Shown here: positions 47,818 to 58,406 of the stretch, piece after piece
Layout of the letters: every line of letters starts with the position of its first letter
Position numbering within the stretch: the stretch's first letter is position 1
From: Laccaria trichodermophora
Taxonomy: Eukaryota; Basidiomycota; Agaricomycetes; Agaricales; Hydnangiaceae
Length of the DNA stretch: 64,000 nt
Direction of reading: 5' to 3'
NCBI GenBank assembly: GCA_018417955.1
Contig: JACTVC010000019.1
Coordinates: 930,001 to 994,000, forward strand
The notes under the pieces: generated by a model
Seen by the model: only the letters and a program-made list of their open reading frames with translations
What the model was told of the DNA's origin: nothing
The model's database searches: none
Translations under genes and position numbers: made by a program

Positions 47818-50800
47818 ATGAAGATCGCTGTCCTCACATCGGGTGGCGATAGCGCAGGCATGAACGCCGTCGTGCGCTCAGTCGTTAAAACTGGTATTCT
47901 CAAGTACATATCCCTCATCATCAGACAAATGCAGCCAGCCCTTACAAAGTAAAATGATTCCAGAGGATGCGAGATGTTCGTCGTGCGTGAAGGCTACGAA
48001 GGTCTCGTTCGCGGAAATGCCGATGGCCTGCGGGTGGACCCCGTCATCATCCACAATCTCGAACAAATCATTCAAAAGCCTTCTCTTATCCAAAATGATC
48101 CCGATAAGAACCTACTGCACAATTTACGCTTTGGGGATGGAGATTTGTTGAAAGACGGAACGAGTGAGTGGGTGGGCGGAAGAACACTCAAAGGAAGGTA
48201 CATTGTTAGGGTTGGATGGGACGATGTCAGAGGCTGGTTTGCAGAGGTGAGTAGTACGATATCCGTGCATATAAATCGACTCCGACTTTTCTAGGGAGGC
48301 ACATTGATTGGCACAGCCAGGTCAAAGACTTTCAGGACTCCCGAAGGCCGAACTGCCGCCGCTCACAACCTTATCAAAGAAGGCATACATGCCCTCGTCG
48401 TCTGTGGAGGAGACGGCTCCCTCACCGGTGCAGACGTTTTCAGATCCGAGTGGCCTCAGCTCGTCGCCGATCTGCACTCGCAAGGTACGTCATCACTCGA
48501 AGAGACAGCTGTTTTTTTCATAGCCCAACATAGGTAAGATCACCGACGAACAACGGGAAGCCCACACCCATCTCCGTATCGTGGGACTGGTGGGGTCCAT
48601 CGACAATGATATGTGCATGACGGACATGACCATCGGCGCTCCCACTGCTCTTCAGCGTATCTGCGAAGCCATCGACAACATTAATTCGACCGCATACAGC
48701 CACTCCCGTGCTTTCGTCGTCGAAGTGATGGGCAGGGATTGTGGTTGGTTGGCCTTGATGGCGGGCATCGCGTACGCGTTCCCCTCGCTTCGTATTCTTC
48801 CGCGTTTAATCCATGATTTTTCAGCGGTGGCGCTGACTTTATCTTCATTCCTGAACGCCCTCCCTATAAAATGCCATGGGAGGACGAGATGTGTGCAAAG
48901 ATCCACCGTGTTCGTACCTGGTTTATCATGCATTCCTCTTGCCTTATCGCAGCATCAGCATCGTGAAGTGGGCAAACGCAAGACTATCGTCATCGTAGCC
49001 GAAGGAGCGCAGGACTCCGAGCTCAACCCCATCCGCGCCGAGTATGTCAAGGAAGTGCTTACAGAGAGGCTTGGGCTAGATACCCGTGTCACCACCCTTG
49101 GTCATACCCAGCGAGGAGGCAGACCTTGTGCGACTGATCGAATTCTGGTATGTGCTATTACAAGTCTTTGAACTTGGCATCAATATAACGACTTTGTAGC
49201 CCACTCTTCAGGGCGTGGAAGCCATCGAAGCATTGCTCGAGTCTACGCCCGAGACTCCCTCGTATATGATTGGTGTGCACGAGAATAAAATAACACGGGT
49301 GCCCTTGATGGAGGCGGTGGCTCTAGTACGTTCTTTGGCCATTCTGAGGGAATCCAGTATTCACCTATCGTGGCACAGACAAAGGCTGTTGGACAGGCTG
49401 TCAGGGACAAGGACTTTGACAAGGCTATGGAATTGAGAGGCCCTGAGTTTGGGGAAGCATTGGAAGGATTCATGGCAACGTCGTCCTTGTACGTAGAGTC
49501 GGACAAGCTACCTCAAGAACAGGTCAGTCGTTCAATGGCGCCTCTGAAGTGATGCTGAAAAGAACCGTAGCGGATACGTGTGGGCATCATCCAGTAAGTT
49601 TTGCACCACTGGATTTCTGTCCAACCTCAAGTTTTCGTAGTATGGGGGCGCCCGCAGGCGGTATGAATGCAGCGACCCGTGCTGCGGTGCGATACTGCCT
49701 CCGACAAGGACATACACCACTGGCTGTACACAATGGGTTCCGTGGGTTGTTGGACGACAACGTTGACGAGCTGTCATGGCTCGGTGTTGACGCCTGGATG
49801 GCGCGAGGGGGATCTGAACTCGGTACCAATCGCGCATTACCCTCCATTGATATTGGGGGGATGGCATCAAAGTTCCAGCAGTTCAATTTCCAAGCTGTTT
49901 TGATCATTGGAGGGTTTGAGGCATTCAATGCTTTGTTGCAGCTCGAAGAAGGAAGGAAGCATTATCCTGCATTCCATATTCCGATGGCTCACCTTCCGGC
50001 GACGATTAGCAACAACGTTCCGATGACGGAGTATAGTCTGGGAAGCGATACGAGTTTGAATGCGCTAGTGGATGCATGCGATGCGATTAAGCAGAGTGCA
50101 AGTGCGAGCCGTGACAGAGTGTTCGTTGTTGAGACGCAGGGCGGCAAGTGCGGGTATCTTGCAGCGATGGGGGCATTAGCGGTAGGTTCGGTCGTTTTCT
50201 TGTGTTTTACACCTAATCATTTCCCCCATCCAGGTTGGCGCAAGTATAGTGTACACACCCGAAGACGGGATCAATCTAGACATGCTGAAGAGGGACGTGC
50301 GATTCTTAAAGACGAGGTATACCTTGGATCCTCCTGGCCGAAGTGAAGGACGACTGGTAATCAGGTACGGGTTGTACCCTCTTTTCTGCGATTAGATCGA
50401 TCACGGTACGTGTTTTGCAGGAGCGAAGCGTCATCAAATGTATACACGACGACAGTTATTACAAAAATGTTGCAGGAGGAAGGAGGAGCATTGTTTGATG
50501 CGCGATCCGCTTCTCTTGGGCATACACTGCAGGGTGGCATCCCATCGCCAATGGACCGAGCGCGGGGGGTACGGCTTTCGCTCAAGTGCATGGCGTTCTT
50601 GGAGCAACACCACGCCGTCTTACAAAAGCAGCCAGCACACAAGTCACGACATGCAAGCGGGTCGTCTGCGGCGGTTATTACGATCCAAGGAAGCTCTGTG
50701 ACGATGGTTCCTGTGCGGGAGATGGTTGAGCACGCAGATATGGGTAACCGACGAGGTAAAGTAGCGTGGTGGAGTGGTGTGAAGGAACTGGAGGAAGAGC

Positions 50801-50838
50801 TCGTTGGGCGAAGTCACTTCATTGGCTTGCGGGTGTAA
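47818..50838 (+). CDS. PFK1: 6-phosphofructokinase
   Basis: Glycolytic enzyme making fructose 1,6-bisphosphate, in the duplicated eukaryotic form. The N-terminal catalytic half shows [78 protein letters not shown], the substrate loop [39 protein letters not shown] and [20 protein letters not shown]. The regulatory half repeats the fold in degenerate form ([100 protein letters not shown]). About ten introns. The linker junction is resolved by an intron ending CCGTAG, giving RIRVGIIHM. It ends SHFIGLRV. All expected ligand loops are present in the N-half. Confidence 0.94.
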
Positions 50839-50957
50839 ATAAAAGTAAATATATGTAAGCGAGTGTAAATATAGACAACGTGTGCAATGCGTGACAGGCT
50901 TACTGGCAAGTTAGAAAACATCGATATTGGCTCGACATTCATAGCGCTGTACTTAAA

Positions 50958-51258
50958 TTACAGCCTCAAGGCCTCGGTCTGTTCTCTCCCCTTCTTAACT
51001 TCCTCCTTCATGACTTCAATCCCATCACTGGTGCTTCCATTGCGGATGAACGCGTTTATCACGTGGAGAATACTAAGTATTCCACTTGATTTCATCGTTG
51101 GCAACGACGTCCACGCTGCTCGTTTATGGGTTGTAAGGAACGTAGAAGGGTTTACTTACTCCAGGTTTCTGCTGCCGTTGCTTGTCATAATTAACCAAGG
51201 TACTCTGGCGGCTGGCCACGAAGAAACTTGGGGAAAGTATAATCAGGCGGCGAGACAT
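50958..51258 (-). CDS. small candidate protein, two exons
   Basis: Not recognised. Minus-strand exon 1 encodes MSRRLIILSPSFFVASRQST, then LVNYDKQRQQKPGV. A donor GTAAAC and an acceptor GAGCAG keep the frame into SSGILSILHVINAFIRNG and a charged helical end (DGIEVMKEEVKKGREQTEAL). The result is about 86 residues. The arginine/serine-rich start could be a mitochondrial presequence. Support is limited to the open frames and one workable intron; a stronger donor (GTAAGT) four bases earlier does not keep the frame. It lies between the end of phosphofructokinase and the start of ODC. Confidence 0.28.
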
Positions 51259-52058
51259 TAAAGATTCATAATCTTCCAACCGTTACTAGTGAACCACAAT
51301 TTTTGCGCAGTATTGATAGGTGTTATGAATATAATGTCGACATCTTTCACTTGTCGTCAATGAATTTCATACATTTAGATGGCGCTGAAGTCCCGGGGAG
51401 TCTCTTACAGTAACGACGAAACAGCTGCCAGTGGCTCAATGAAAATTAAACTAGGGAAAATGAACCATCCCCCGCGAACTGCGAGTATCCAAGTGGCAAT
51501 TGTTGCTCTCAAGTTGCTCAGGCCTCGCTTCCTTTACTAATACTGATGTAAAATACATAGGCGTAAAGTTTTAAATCGAGAGGCCTATCTTCCGCTCTTG
51601 GAATAAAAATGCCGCTTCATACATAGCCTCAAAATTCCATTAACCCCTGAGCTACATTTGCGACTCGGAGATTTGGTTTGACATATGTTTGGACGGAGAT
51701 GTATCTGTTTACGTTTGACGCCAACACGTAACTAGGCACGTGTTGGCTATCTTTTGTGTCCTGTCAACGGTTTTTTTCACTGCCTCGTTTGTTCCCTTTG
51801 CCCCCGACCAACGTCGCTATCGCCCTTCAAGCTCTTTCCTCGCTGCACAGGGAGCGAGGAACCCGCATCGACTGAGGACGCCCTAAATCTTGCCGCTCCT
51901 CTCCCGCCCGGCTCGCCATCGACCGTGGCGGTTAGGTTCGGTAATTTAGGTGAACCCATCTATTCTACCGCAAAAATCTAGCACAACTGGAAGGCTCTAC
52001 TCGCCCAACCACATCCGTACGCTTGATAGATCTGATCAAAACATCTATCGGAAAAGCA
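51259..52058. other. upstream region of ornithine decarboxylase
   Basis: About 800 bases before the ODC start. The last 300 bases contain plus-strand short frames (from 51754 and 51950) that could act as upstream ORFs in a long ODC leader, a known way of controlling this enzyme, but no family resemblance is visible. No other gene was seen. Confidence 0.35.
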
Positions 52059-53681
52059 ATGTCTCGTTTGGAGACCCTCCCTGCCGTCAATGCAATCGAT
52101 TTTACGCTCAGTTCCTCTTCGGGCAATCCGTATACTTTATGTCATGACAAAAAACTTACTTGGACCAATAATGCGTTGGTAGATGAGATTATTTCCTCCT
52201 CTCCGTCCGTGTGCGCGCGCGCCAATTCCTTCTCTAACGATGCCCATAATTTTGGAAGCGACGCCATATTCCCCAACCTACCCCCTCTTCATCAAGGTCA
52301 TCCCGAGGTTCACCTACGCAATGGAATCATGAATGCATCCCGCTTGTCAGCGGCCCATGAACCCGACGCCGAAAAAGCCTTTTTCGTCGCGGACCTGAGC
52401 CTCGTCTACTATCAGCATCAACGCTGGAAGGCATGCTTACCAGAGATCCAACCTTTCTATGGTTTGTTCTATCTAAAATGCCGTCTATCAACCCCAAGTT
52501 CATGTCTTGTCCTCTCCAGCTGTCAAGTGCAATCCTGATCCTTATGTCATCCGCCTTCTAGCGGCGTTGGGGACCGGCTTCGACTGTGCTTCTAACGGAG
52601 AAATCTCCCAAGTGCTGAATGTTGGGGGGATAGACCCATCCCGCATCATCTTTGCCAACCCATGCAAGGCGGTCTCCTTCATCCGCAATGCAGCTAAAAT
52701 GCGGGTCGACATGATGACGTTCGACAACTCTGACGAACTGTACAAGATTGCCCGCGCCCATCCCCGCGCAAAGGTCATCGTTCGCATTTTGACCGACGAC
52801 TCCAAAAGCCTTTGCGCTTTCGGGATCAAGTTTGGCGCCCCACTCGTTACTGTCCCTGGCCTGCTGGCCAAAGCCAAGGAGTTAAACCTTGATGTCATTG
52901 GAGTTAGTTTCCACGTTGGCAGCGGGTGCTACGACCCCTCCGTGTACACTGACGCAATAATGCGTGCACGTGCCGTCTTCGACATGGGGAAGGACGCAGG
53001 GTACACCTTCAGCTTGCTGGACGTTGGTGGTGGCTTTGAAGATACTCTCTTCGAGCAAGCAGCCAACTACCTGAACAAAGCGATTGAACAGTACTTCCCT
53101 GATCGACGTAACATAAAGATTATTGCGGAGCCAGGCCGCTTTTATGTTTCCAAGGCTTTTAGATTGGCTGCCAATATTATTGCACGGAGGGCCCCTATTG
53201 CAGGGCCTCCTGCCCACGGATCATCAGAGTCAGCCTCCGACCAGCCAGTGGTTATGTGTACGTCTCTTTTTTTAGTTTTATTGCTTGTGCTAACCATTTC
53301 CTTATCTTCCTAGACTACATCAACGATGGAGTATACGGTGCTTTCAACTGTATTCTATTCGACCACCAGGTCATCCACCCACATGTTCTATCCATGAACG
53401 GCTCCTTCCACATTGCAGACTCGGAGCCCACCCACCTGAGCAGCGTGTGGGGCCCTACCTGTGACTCTATTGACTGTGTTAGCCCGAAGACCACGCTCCC
53501 AGTGGGGCTCCAGGTGGGCGACTGGCTCGGGTTTGACAATATGGGCGCGTACACCGTGTGCGCAGCGAGCCAGTTCAATGGGTTTGAGCTCAGCAATGTG
53601 ATCTACACTACGGGAGGCGTTGGAGCCGTCGAAGTCAGGAACGTACTTGCTTCATTTGCCGCAGCTGGTCATGGGCTTTGA
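52059..53681 (+). CDS. SPE1: ornithine decarboxylase
   Basis: PLP enzyme making putrescine, the first step of polyamine synthesis. After a variable N-terminal region of about 100 residues the alanine-racemase-type barrel begins: FFVADLSLVYYQHQRW, then PFYAVKCNPDPYVIRLLAAL, with the PLP lysine in VKCNPD, whose codons follow an intron. It continues with FDCASNGEISQVLNVGGID, ARAHPRAKVIVRILTDDSKS, the altered segment LCAFGIKFGAPL, VIGVSFHVGSGCYDP, LLDVGGGFEDTLFEQAANYL and IIAEPGRFYVSKAFRLAANI. The C-domain has YYINDGVYGAFNCILFDHQ, then SSVWGPTCDSIDCVSPKTTL, with the active-site cysteine and aspartate, and WLGFDNMGAYTVCAASQFNG. Two introns were resolved. The 52059 ATG is used; an in-frame ATG at 52023 is possible. 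Confidence 0.92.
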
Positions 53682-53769
53682 TTTGATCGCGACGAAGGGG
53701 TATATATCTGTTTTCATTCATTCATTCCTTTTGAATACTGGTGCTACGACATTAACGCTTTAAAATTGT

Positions 53770-54450
53770 TATCATTAGACGAATGAGCTACTGTACACAC
53801 AGCTGGTTGAAATATTAACTGGACCTGGCATTCTCTTGCAATATCTGGCATTCTGAGCTGACATAAAACATGGTGACGAGTTCACAATGCCCACAACTGT
53901 CTGTACGGTCTGCGGGATGAAATTACATGGTCGTGGAAACCATAGCCTGGCTCTGCCATATGTGGGATCTCTTTCAGCTCTCCAAATCGTGGTCCTTCTG
54001 CGAGGCATATACCACGCCAAGATACCAAGGCGGATAAAAACCAGAAAACCCCCGGTCAACGACCCACAGCAAGTTGCGCATGTCCCGCTCGTAGTGCGTA
54101 AAAACTAACGAGGCAAATGCGGACGTATCAAGGGGTTCGCAATTTGAAGGGAAGGTGCCCAACCTCGAGAGGCACGGTCTTAAGCGCGTTTATGTTCTTT
54201 TGGAAGTAAGTCTCGAGGGTGGAGATTGTTGGGAATAGACCTTTCGTATGATAGCCGAATTGAAGGTCGTTGTAAAATAAGGGCAATGTTATATGGTTTG
54301 TCTCTTGGGTGGGACAGCAACTCTGGTTTGTTTCCAGATGACCTCCATGGCGAATGCTTCAGAGGTGGTGGAGTCCTAAGCCTTCGAGATACGGTCAAGC
54401 ACAAGCTTATATTTGGCTTGTGTAAACATTGACAACGTGTTCAACGCGTG
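53770..54450 (-). pseudogene. decayed APH-family kinase-like gene
   Basis: Minus-strand remnants of an aminoglycoside-phosphotransferase-like (fungal small-molecule or choline-kinase-like) protein. The clearest piece reads LVFTHYERDMRNLLWVVDRG, then FSGFYPPWYLGVVYASQKDH. Intact homologues have a HxDxxxRN catalytic loop, a spacer, and a WxxDW(G/E)xSGFYP metal-binding segment. Here the loop reads HYERDMRN, without the catalytic aspartate, and the spacer between MRN and WVVD is lost. Upstream text in other frames (PTISTLETYFQKNINALKTV, PLEVGHLPFKL) fits the same family but needs frame changes. Stops interrupt the chain. It is called a pseudogene lying between ODC and BQT4. Confidence 0.55.
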
Positions 54451-54514
54451 TGAAAGTCGCGTCTGTTTGTTGATCGAGTCCGTTTCACATCTTTCTCCTT
54501 CAGAGTGATCCCTC

Positions 54515-55952
54515 ATGATCATGACAAGACCTCCGCTACCCTTCAGCCACGCAAACCCTCATGTCCGCCAGAGTACGTCCACTTCAAGTATTTGATATTC
54601 AGACACCACCTCACTGTTGAACACAGTCAAACCAGACCAGCTGCCACCAGTAAAGTACCAGATTCTCAACTGTCAAGGGAAGGATATCTTGGTATGTCAT
54701 ATATCAACATCATCATATCCTTCACTTTCCTCATATCTCATATCCAGGTCGGTAGGATGAAGATCGAGACTCCAACGGTGACCCTACTCAACTCTGCGAT
54801 CTCTCCCGCCGCCGCTCATCGTTCTGCATCCCAGGAGTCCGGTCATGCCTTCATTCTCCGCCGTTTCGATACCGGCGCCATCAGCCTCACCACCATGTTC
54901 CGTGCAGCCTTCCCCAACGCCCCAGAGCACGACGAAAAAGCAGAAGTTCAGTGGGTGAAGGACAACTATGATCTCTCAGGGAACAACGGCTCCTCTAAGG
55001 ATAATCACATCACCCGCCTTGCGGGTGTTTGGGTCAGTCCAAGCGTGGCTCTTGAGCTGAGCCATGCGTACAAGATAGATGATATCATCGCCTCCGTTGT
55101 CGAGGCTGCCCCCGATCCCAAAGGCAACTATCGCCGTTCAGGTAAAGCCGCTGCTGCTGCCGCCGCCGCCGCCTCCACGGTCAGCGCAGCTCCTTCGCCC
55201 CCATCAAATGCAGGATCCGCACTCCCTCCCTTACCCATGCAATCAGCTGCAAAGTCTCTTCCGACTCCTTCACCAAGTAGTCCCGGGCCAAATCCCCTCA
55301 AACGCCGGAAGGACTCATCGCCCGCCCCCACGCCTCCCGTAACATCCCCACCAGAGGTCTCAAAGCCCCTCCCCCGACGATCTGCCCGCACGAAGAGCCC
55401 TGCTCCAAGATCCGCCGCTCAGATGGCCCCTCTGACCTCCTTGCTCAACCAGACGCCCAAAGCCAGCAGATCATCTCCGAAGAAGCAGGATGAGTTGGTC
55501 GTCACTCCTGGAGGATCCGAAGAGACGGCGGTGGAAGATGTGGCAGGGTCAGATCTCCACGAAGAAGATGTCTTGGAGCAGCAAAAGCTGATTGCTGATC
55601 TGAAGGCTCAGAGAGACGCCAAGAAGCTGGCTGAACAGCAGCAGCAAGAAGAGGATGAGAGCATGGAATCGGGAGACTTGGACGAGGTAGATGGGCCATC
55701 AAAGTTAAAGAGGGCCAGGGAAGAAGACGAGCCAGCGTTCAAGTTTGAGTTCAAGGAACCAGAGGTTGTTGAGAGGCCGGTCGCGACGAACAGCAGAGTC
55801 AGGAGGTTCACTCTCGAACCGAGAACCAAGTCGTTTGCGTGGGGGCTTGCAGCTTTTGCTGTTGGTATGGGAGCTGTGTAAGTATTTCTGTCTCTCTCAC
55901 ACCCACTTATTGACTGTTCATCTCCAGGTCGTTCTTGCCCAACTTTTTCTAA
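54515..55952 (+). CDS. bqt4: BQT4-type inner-nuclear-membrane protein (KilA-N/APSES domain)
   Basis: Anchors telomeres to the nuclear envelope in fission yeast; expected role here is the same. Exon 1 MIMTRPPLPFSHANPHVRQ joins, through two introns, to LPPVKYQILNCQGKDILVGR and MKIETPTVTLLNSAIS. The APSES/KilA-N fold follows: GHAFILRRFDTGAISLTTMF, RAAFPNAPEHDEKAEVQWVK, GVWVSPSVALELSHAYKIDD. Then comes a long disordered part with poly-alanine (near 55147-55180), proline/serine-rich and basic patches, and an acidic coiled segment (EDVLEQQKLIADLKAQRDAK). A single C-terminal membrane helix (SFAWGLAAFAVGMGAVSFLP) ends NFF after the last intron. Tail-anchor topology plus KilA-N is the Bqt4 architecture. 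No DNA-binding transcription-factor tail is present. Confidence 0.85.
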
Positions 55953-56331
55953 ATGACGAAATCCAATCATGCCCTTTTTACTTATCTTATTGACTCGCTC
56001 TCGCTATCGTCGGCTCTCACGTCTCCTCTCTCTATCTATCACGCTGAAACTGTGTCAAGTAGTCGTAATCTTCTCTTGTCGCCGCTTACACTCTGTACTA
56101 CCACACAACACCAGCAGTAGAAACCCAACCTTCTCCAGCGATACATCCATCACGTCATGACTCTCTAGTGTCTGTACACCCCGTACACCCGTTGTGCTTT
56201 TTTTTTGATAATTATCTTTCTTTTTTCAGCCCTTTGTTGCATTTTTTACATTATTGTCCAGTGTTCTCTTTCTTTCGTCCAAGTACAATATATTCATTCT
56301 ATGGAGAGTTCACTTTTCAACTCATATGGTC
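55953..56331. other. convergent 3' region
   Basis: About 380 bases between the 3' ends of BQT4 and the esterase gene. It is rich in T runs, as expected for two facing transcript ends. No gene seen. Confidence 0.45.
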
Positions 56332-57721
56332 TTACTCTGCTGGCCGGCACATCACCACACCCCGCTCATCATAAAGTCCAGACACGTACAAAACGCCAGA
56401 CTTGGTGTCCTTCAATGCCGTCGAGGACGTCATCAACCCTTCCTCTGATCCATCACTTTGGAACAACGTCGTCATTGACCATCCCGAGATTTTAGAACTC
56501 GCAGACACGGGGGTATCCAGATCGAATTCGCCCCTGCCCGTTAGCTTGTCCCCAGCTTTATCGTCGGGATTGATGGAAACTACCCAGCTAGCTGACGCCG
56601 CCCCCGTCTTGTTCGCGGCGACGGCAGTGATGGAGGGGAAATGGGGGTGACCTGTGACGATCAGTTCGTCTTCGGTGCCACCGTGCGTCCACCGGACGTT
56701 GTCTGGGCAGAAGGGGACGGGAATGGTGTGTGTTTGTTTGGTGAGTACGTTGGTGGCTGGATCGCGTTCGTAGACGAGGACTTTGTTTTGGGACGTTAGA
56801 GCTAGAGCTACTTGGGTCCCGGAGGGAGAGAGGGAGATGCCGTTTGGGAAAGGTAGGAAAAGCGCGGCGAAGGTGTGTTTGATGACGATGGCGGCATCGT
56901 TGGAGAAGGAGGGTGGGGAGAGGGTAATATGAGAGACGAAGCTTAGAGGAAGCGCCAATATTGATTCAATGATAGGCAGAAAATGCCCGAGGATGGGGAG
57001 GCGGCGTGTAAAGAGGTGGTCGTTGCTGACGTAGAACGAGTCTGGCGACGTTAGAGTTAGCGAATTCGGGGAGATGAAGTATGGGGAGGCCAGAGTGCGG
57101 ATGTGGGTTGCGGTTGTTGGGTCGGAGGGGTTGAGTAGGAACTGCTCGATCACCGTTCGGTCGCGTGCATGGTTGATGACGTAGAGGTTGGAGGCGTTCC
57201 CTCCGTACGAGGGATAAATCTCGAGTCCGAGCGGGTGAAAGTCGTGTCCGTCAGGGTAGTTCTTCAACGTGATTCTCTGGGCTTTAGCGGGGGTGGAAGA
57301 AGAACCCCATCCGGGTGGGACGTGAACCCACAGCGCACCATGTGGTTTGGGATCGCGGAGAGGACCCATGACAGTATTCCATGACTTTCGTCCAGGATCG
57401 CAGCTGGCAAGGAGAAGACGTTGCTCCGCTTTTCCTGTGCTATCAAGGAGGTCCCAAAACGCGATGTCTTCGCAGTACTTGAGGCTTTCCTCGGGTGGAT
57501 CGGTCGGATTGCCAATGGGAAAGCAATCTGTGGCGTAGTTGCTTTTCGCAACATACCCGACTGGGAAAGTGGATTTGAAGAGGATGGAGTTTTTTATGAC
57601 GTCCCCGCTGCGGTACCATATAACGCTCTGCAGAAAAAATCAACACTGTTGTAATACACTTGGGGGGATTACAACTTGCCAGAATGAGAGCTACCAACGC
57701 AACCGTTCGCTGCAGAGTCAT
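56332..57721 (-). CDS. paraoxonase/arylesterase-like protein (SMP-30-type propeller)
   Basis: Calcium-dependent six-bladed beta-propeller hydrolase of the serum paraoxonase group; the natural substrate in fungi is unknown. The N-terminus (MTLQRTVALVALILA) is a hydrophobic anchor. Then come SGDVIKNSILFKSTFPVGY, SLKYCEDIAFWDLLDSTGK, MGPLRDPKPHGALWVHVPPG, GHDFHPLGLEIYPSYGGN, LYVINHARDRTVIEQFLL, PYFISPNSLTLTSPDSFYVS and NDHLFTRRLPILG. The FYVSNDH segment and the IEQF/GLEIYP blades are characteristic of PON. Later blades include LPFPNGISLSPSGTQVALAL, VLVYERDPATNVLTKQT and PVPFCPDNVRWTHGGTEDEL. The first junction, between the anchor and SVIWYRSGD, is not fully resolved. The rest is one long exon. 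Confidence 0.8.
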
Positions 57722-58406
57722 CTTCCTGGGAATTAGGGATAAGTAGGCAAGTGACACAATTCGTGAACGCCCTCCAAATTCCCTATGTTCTTTCTTTAAT
57801 TCTAATTCGCTTCCGTGCTTTCCGTAGGTCTGCGCAGCCTCAGAACAGCTCAGAACGCGGTCGGCTTCGTAAGGGTTAAATAGGCGCCTAAAGAAGCCTC
57901 ACATCCATCAGCTGAGGTTGATAAGTACACGTTGATGATCACGAGCGAACCTGCCTTCACATCTCCAGCTGGTCAGTACTTGCCAGGTTACAAGGTTGCT
58001 CTTCGGCGCGCGGTCCCAGTAAAACCATATCTGATCAAGAATCGCTCCGAGAACCAAGCAATTGTGTACCCTGTTGAGAGCTATTCTTTTTCAAGCTAGC
58101 GCGTTATTCGAGTCTATTGATAACCTGCCCCGTGTTTATCTCCTGGTGGCACTAGAAGACGAGAAGACAAGAAGACGCAGCGCCGCGCTGACAGTGACTG
58201 AATTTTGCGGAAAAAATGTCTTGACATAGTGATTTCGATCATATCATGATGTCGCAGACAACTCTAAATGTTACGCACACGGACATATACTCCAACAACT
58301 TCTTTCGCTTCCCCACACACTCCAAAAATGGCCGGAGCTCTCTTTATCATCAGTTCGCATTGATCCCTTTCCCCTCCCCGCCTTTTCGCAAGCGATCTGT
58401 GTAAAA
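57722..58406. other. divergent intergenic region
   Basis: About 690 bases between the esterase and the DUF6534 gene. It must hold both promoters. Only motif-free short frames are present. Confidence 0.4.

Noticed and set aside
50887..51261. Plus-strand frame of about 124 codons after phosphofructokinase
   Set aside because: The minus strand gives a more protein-like pair of exons at the same place; the plus frame has no motif.
53887..54108. Plus-strand frame starting MPTTVCTVCGMKLHG
   Set aside because: The opposite strand carries clear kinase-like text, so the CxxC here is a shadow of it.
55128..55391. Minus-strand glycine/alanine-rich frame
   Set aside because: It is the reverse of the poly-alanine/proline region of BQT4.
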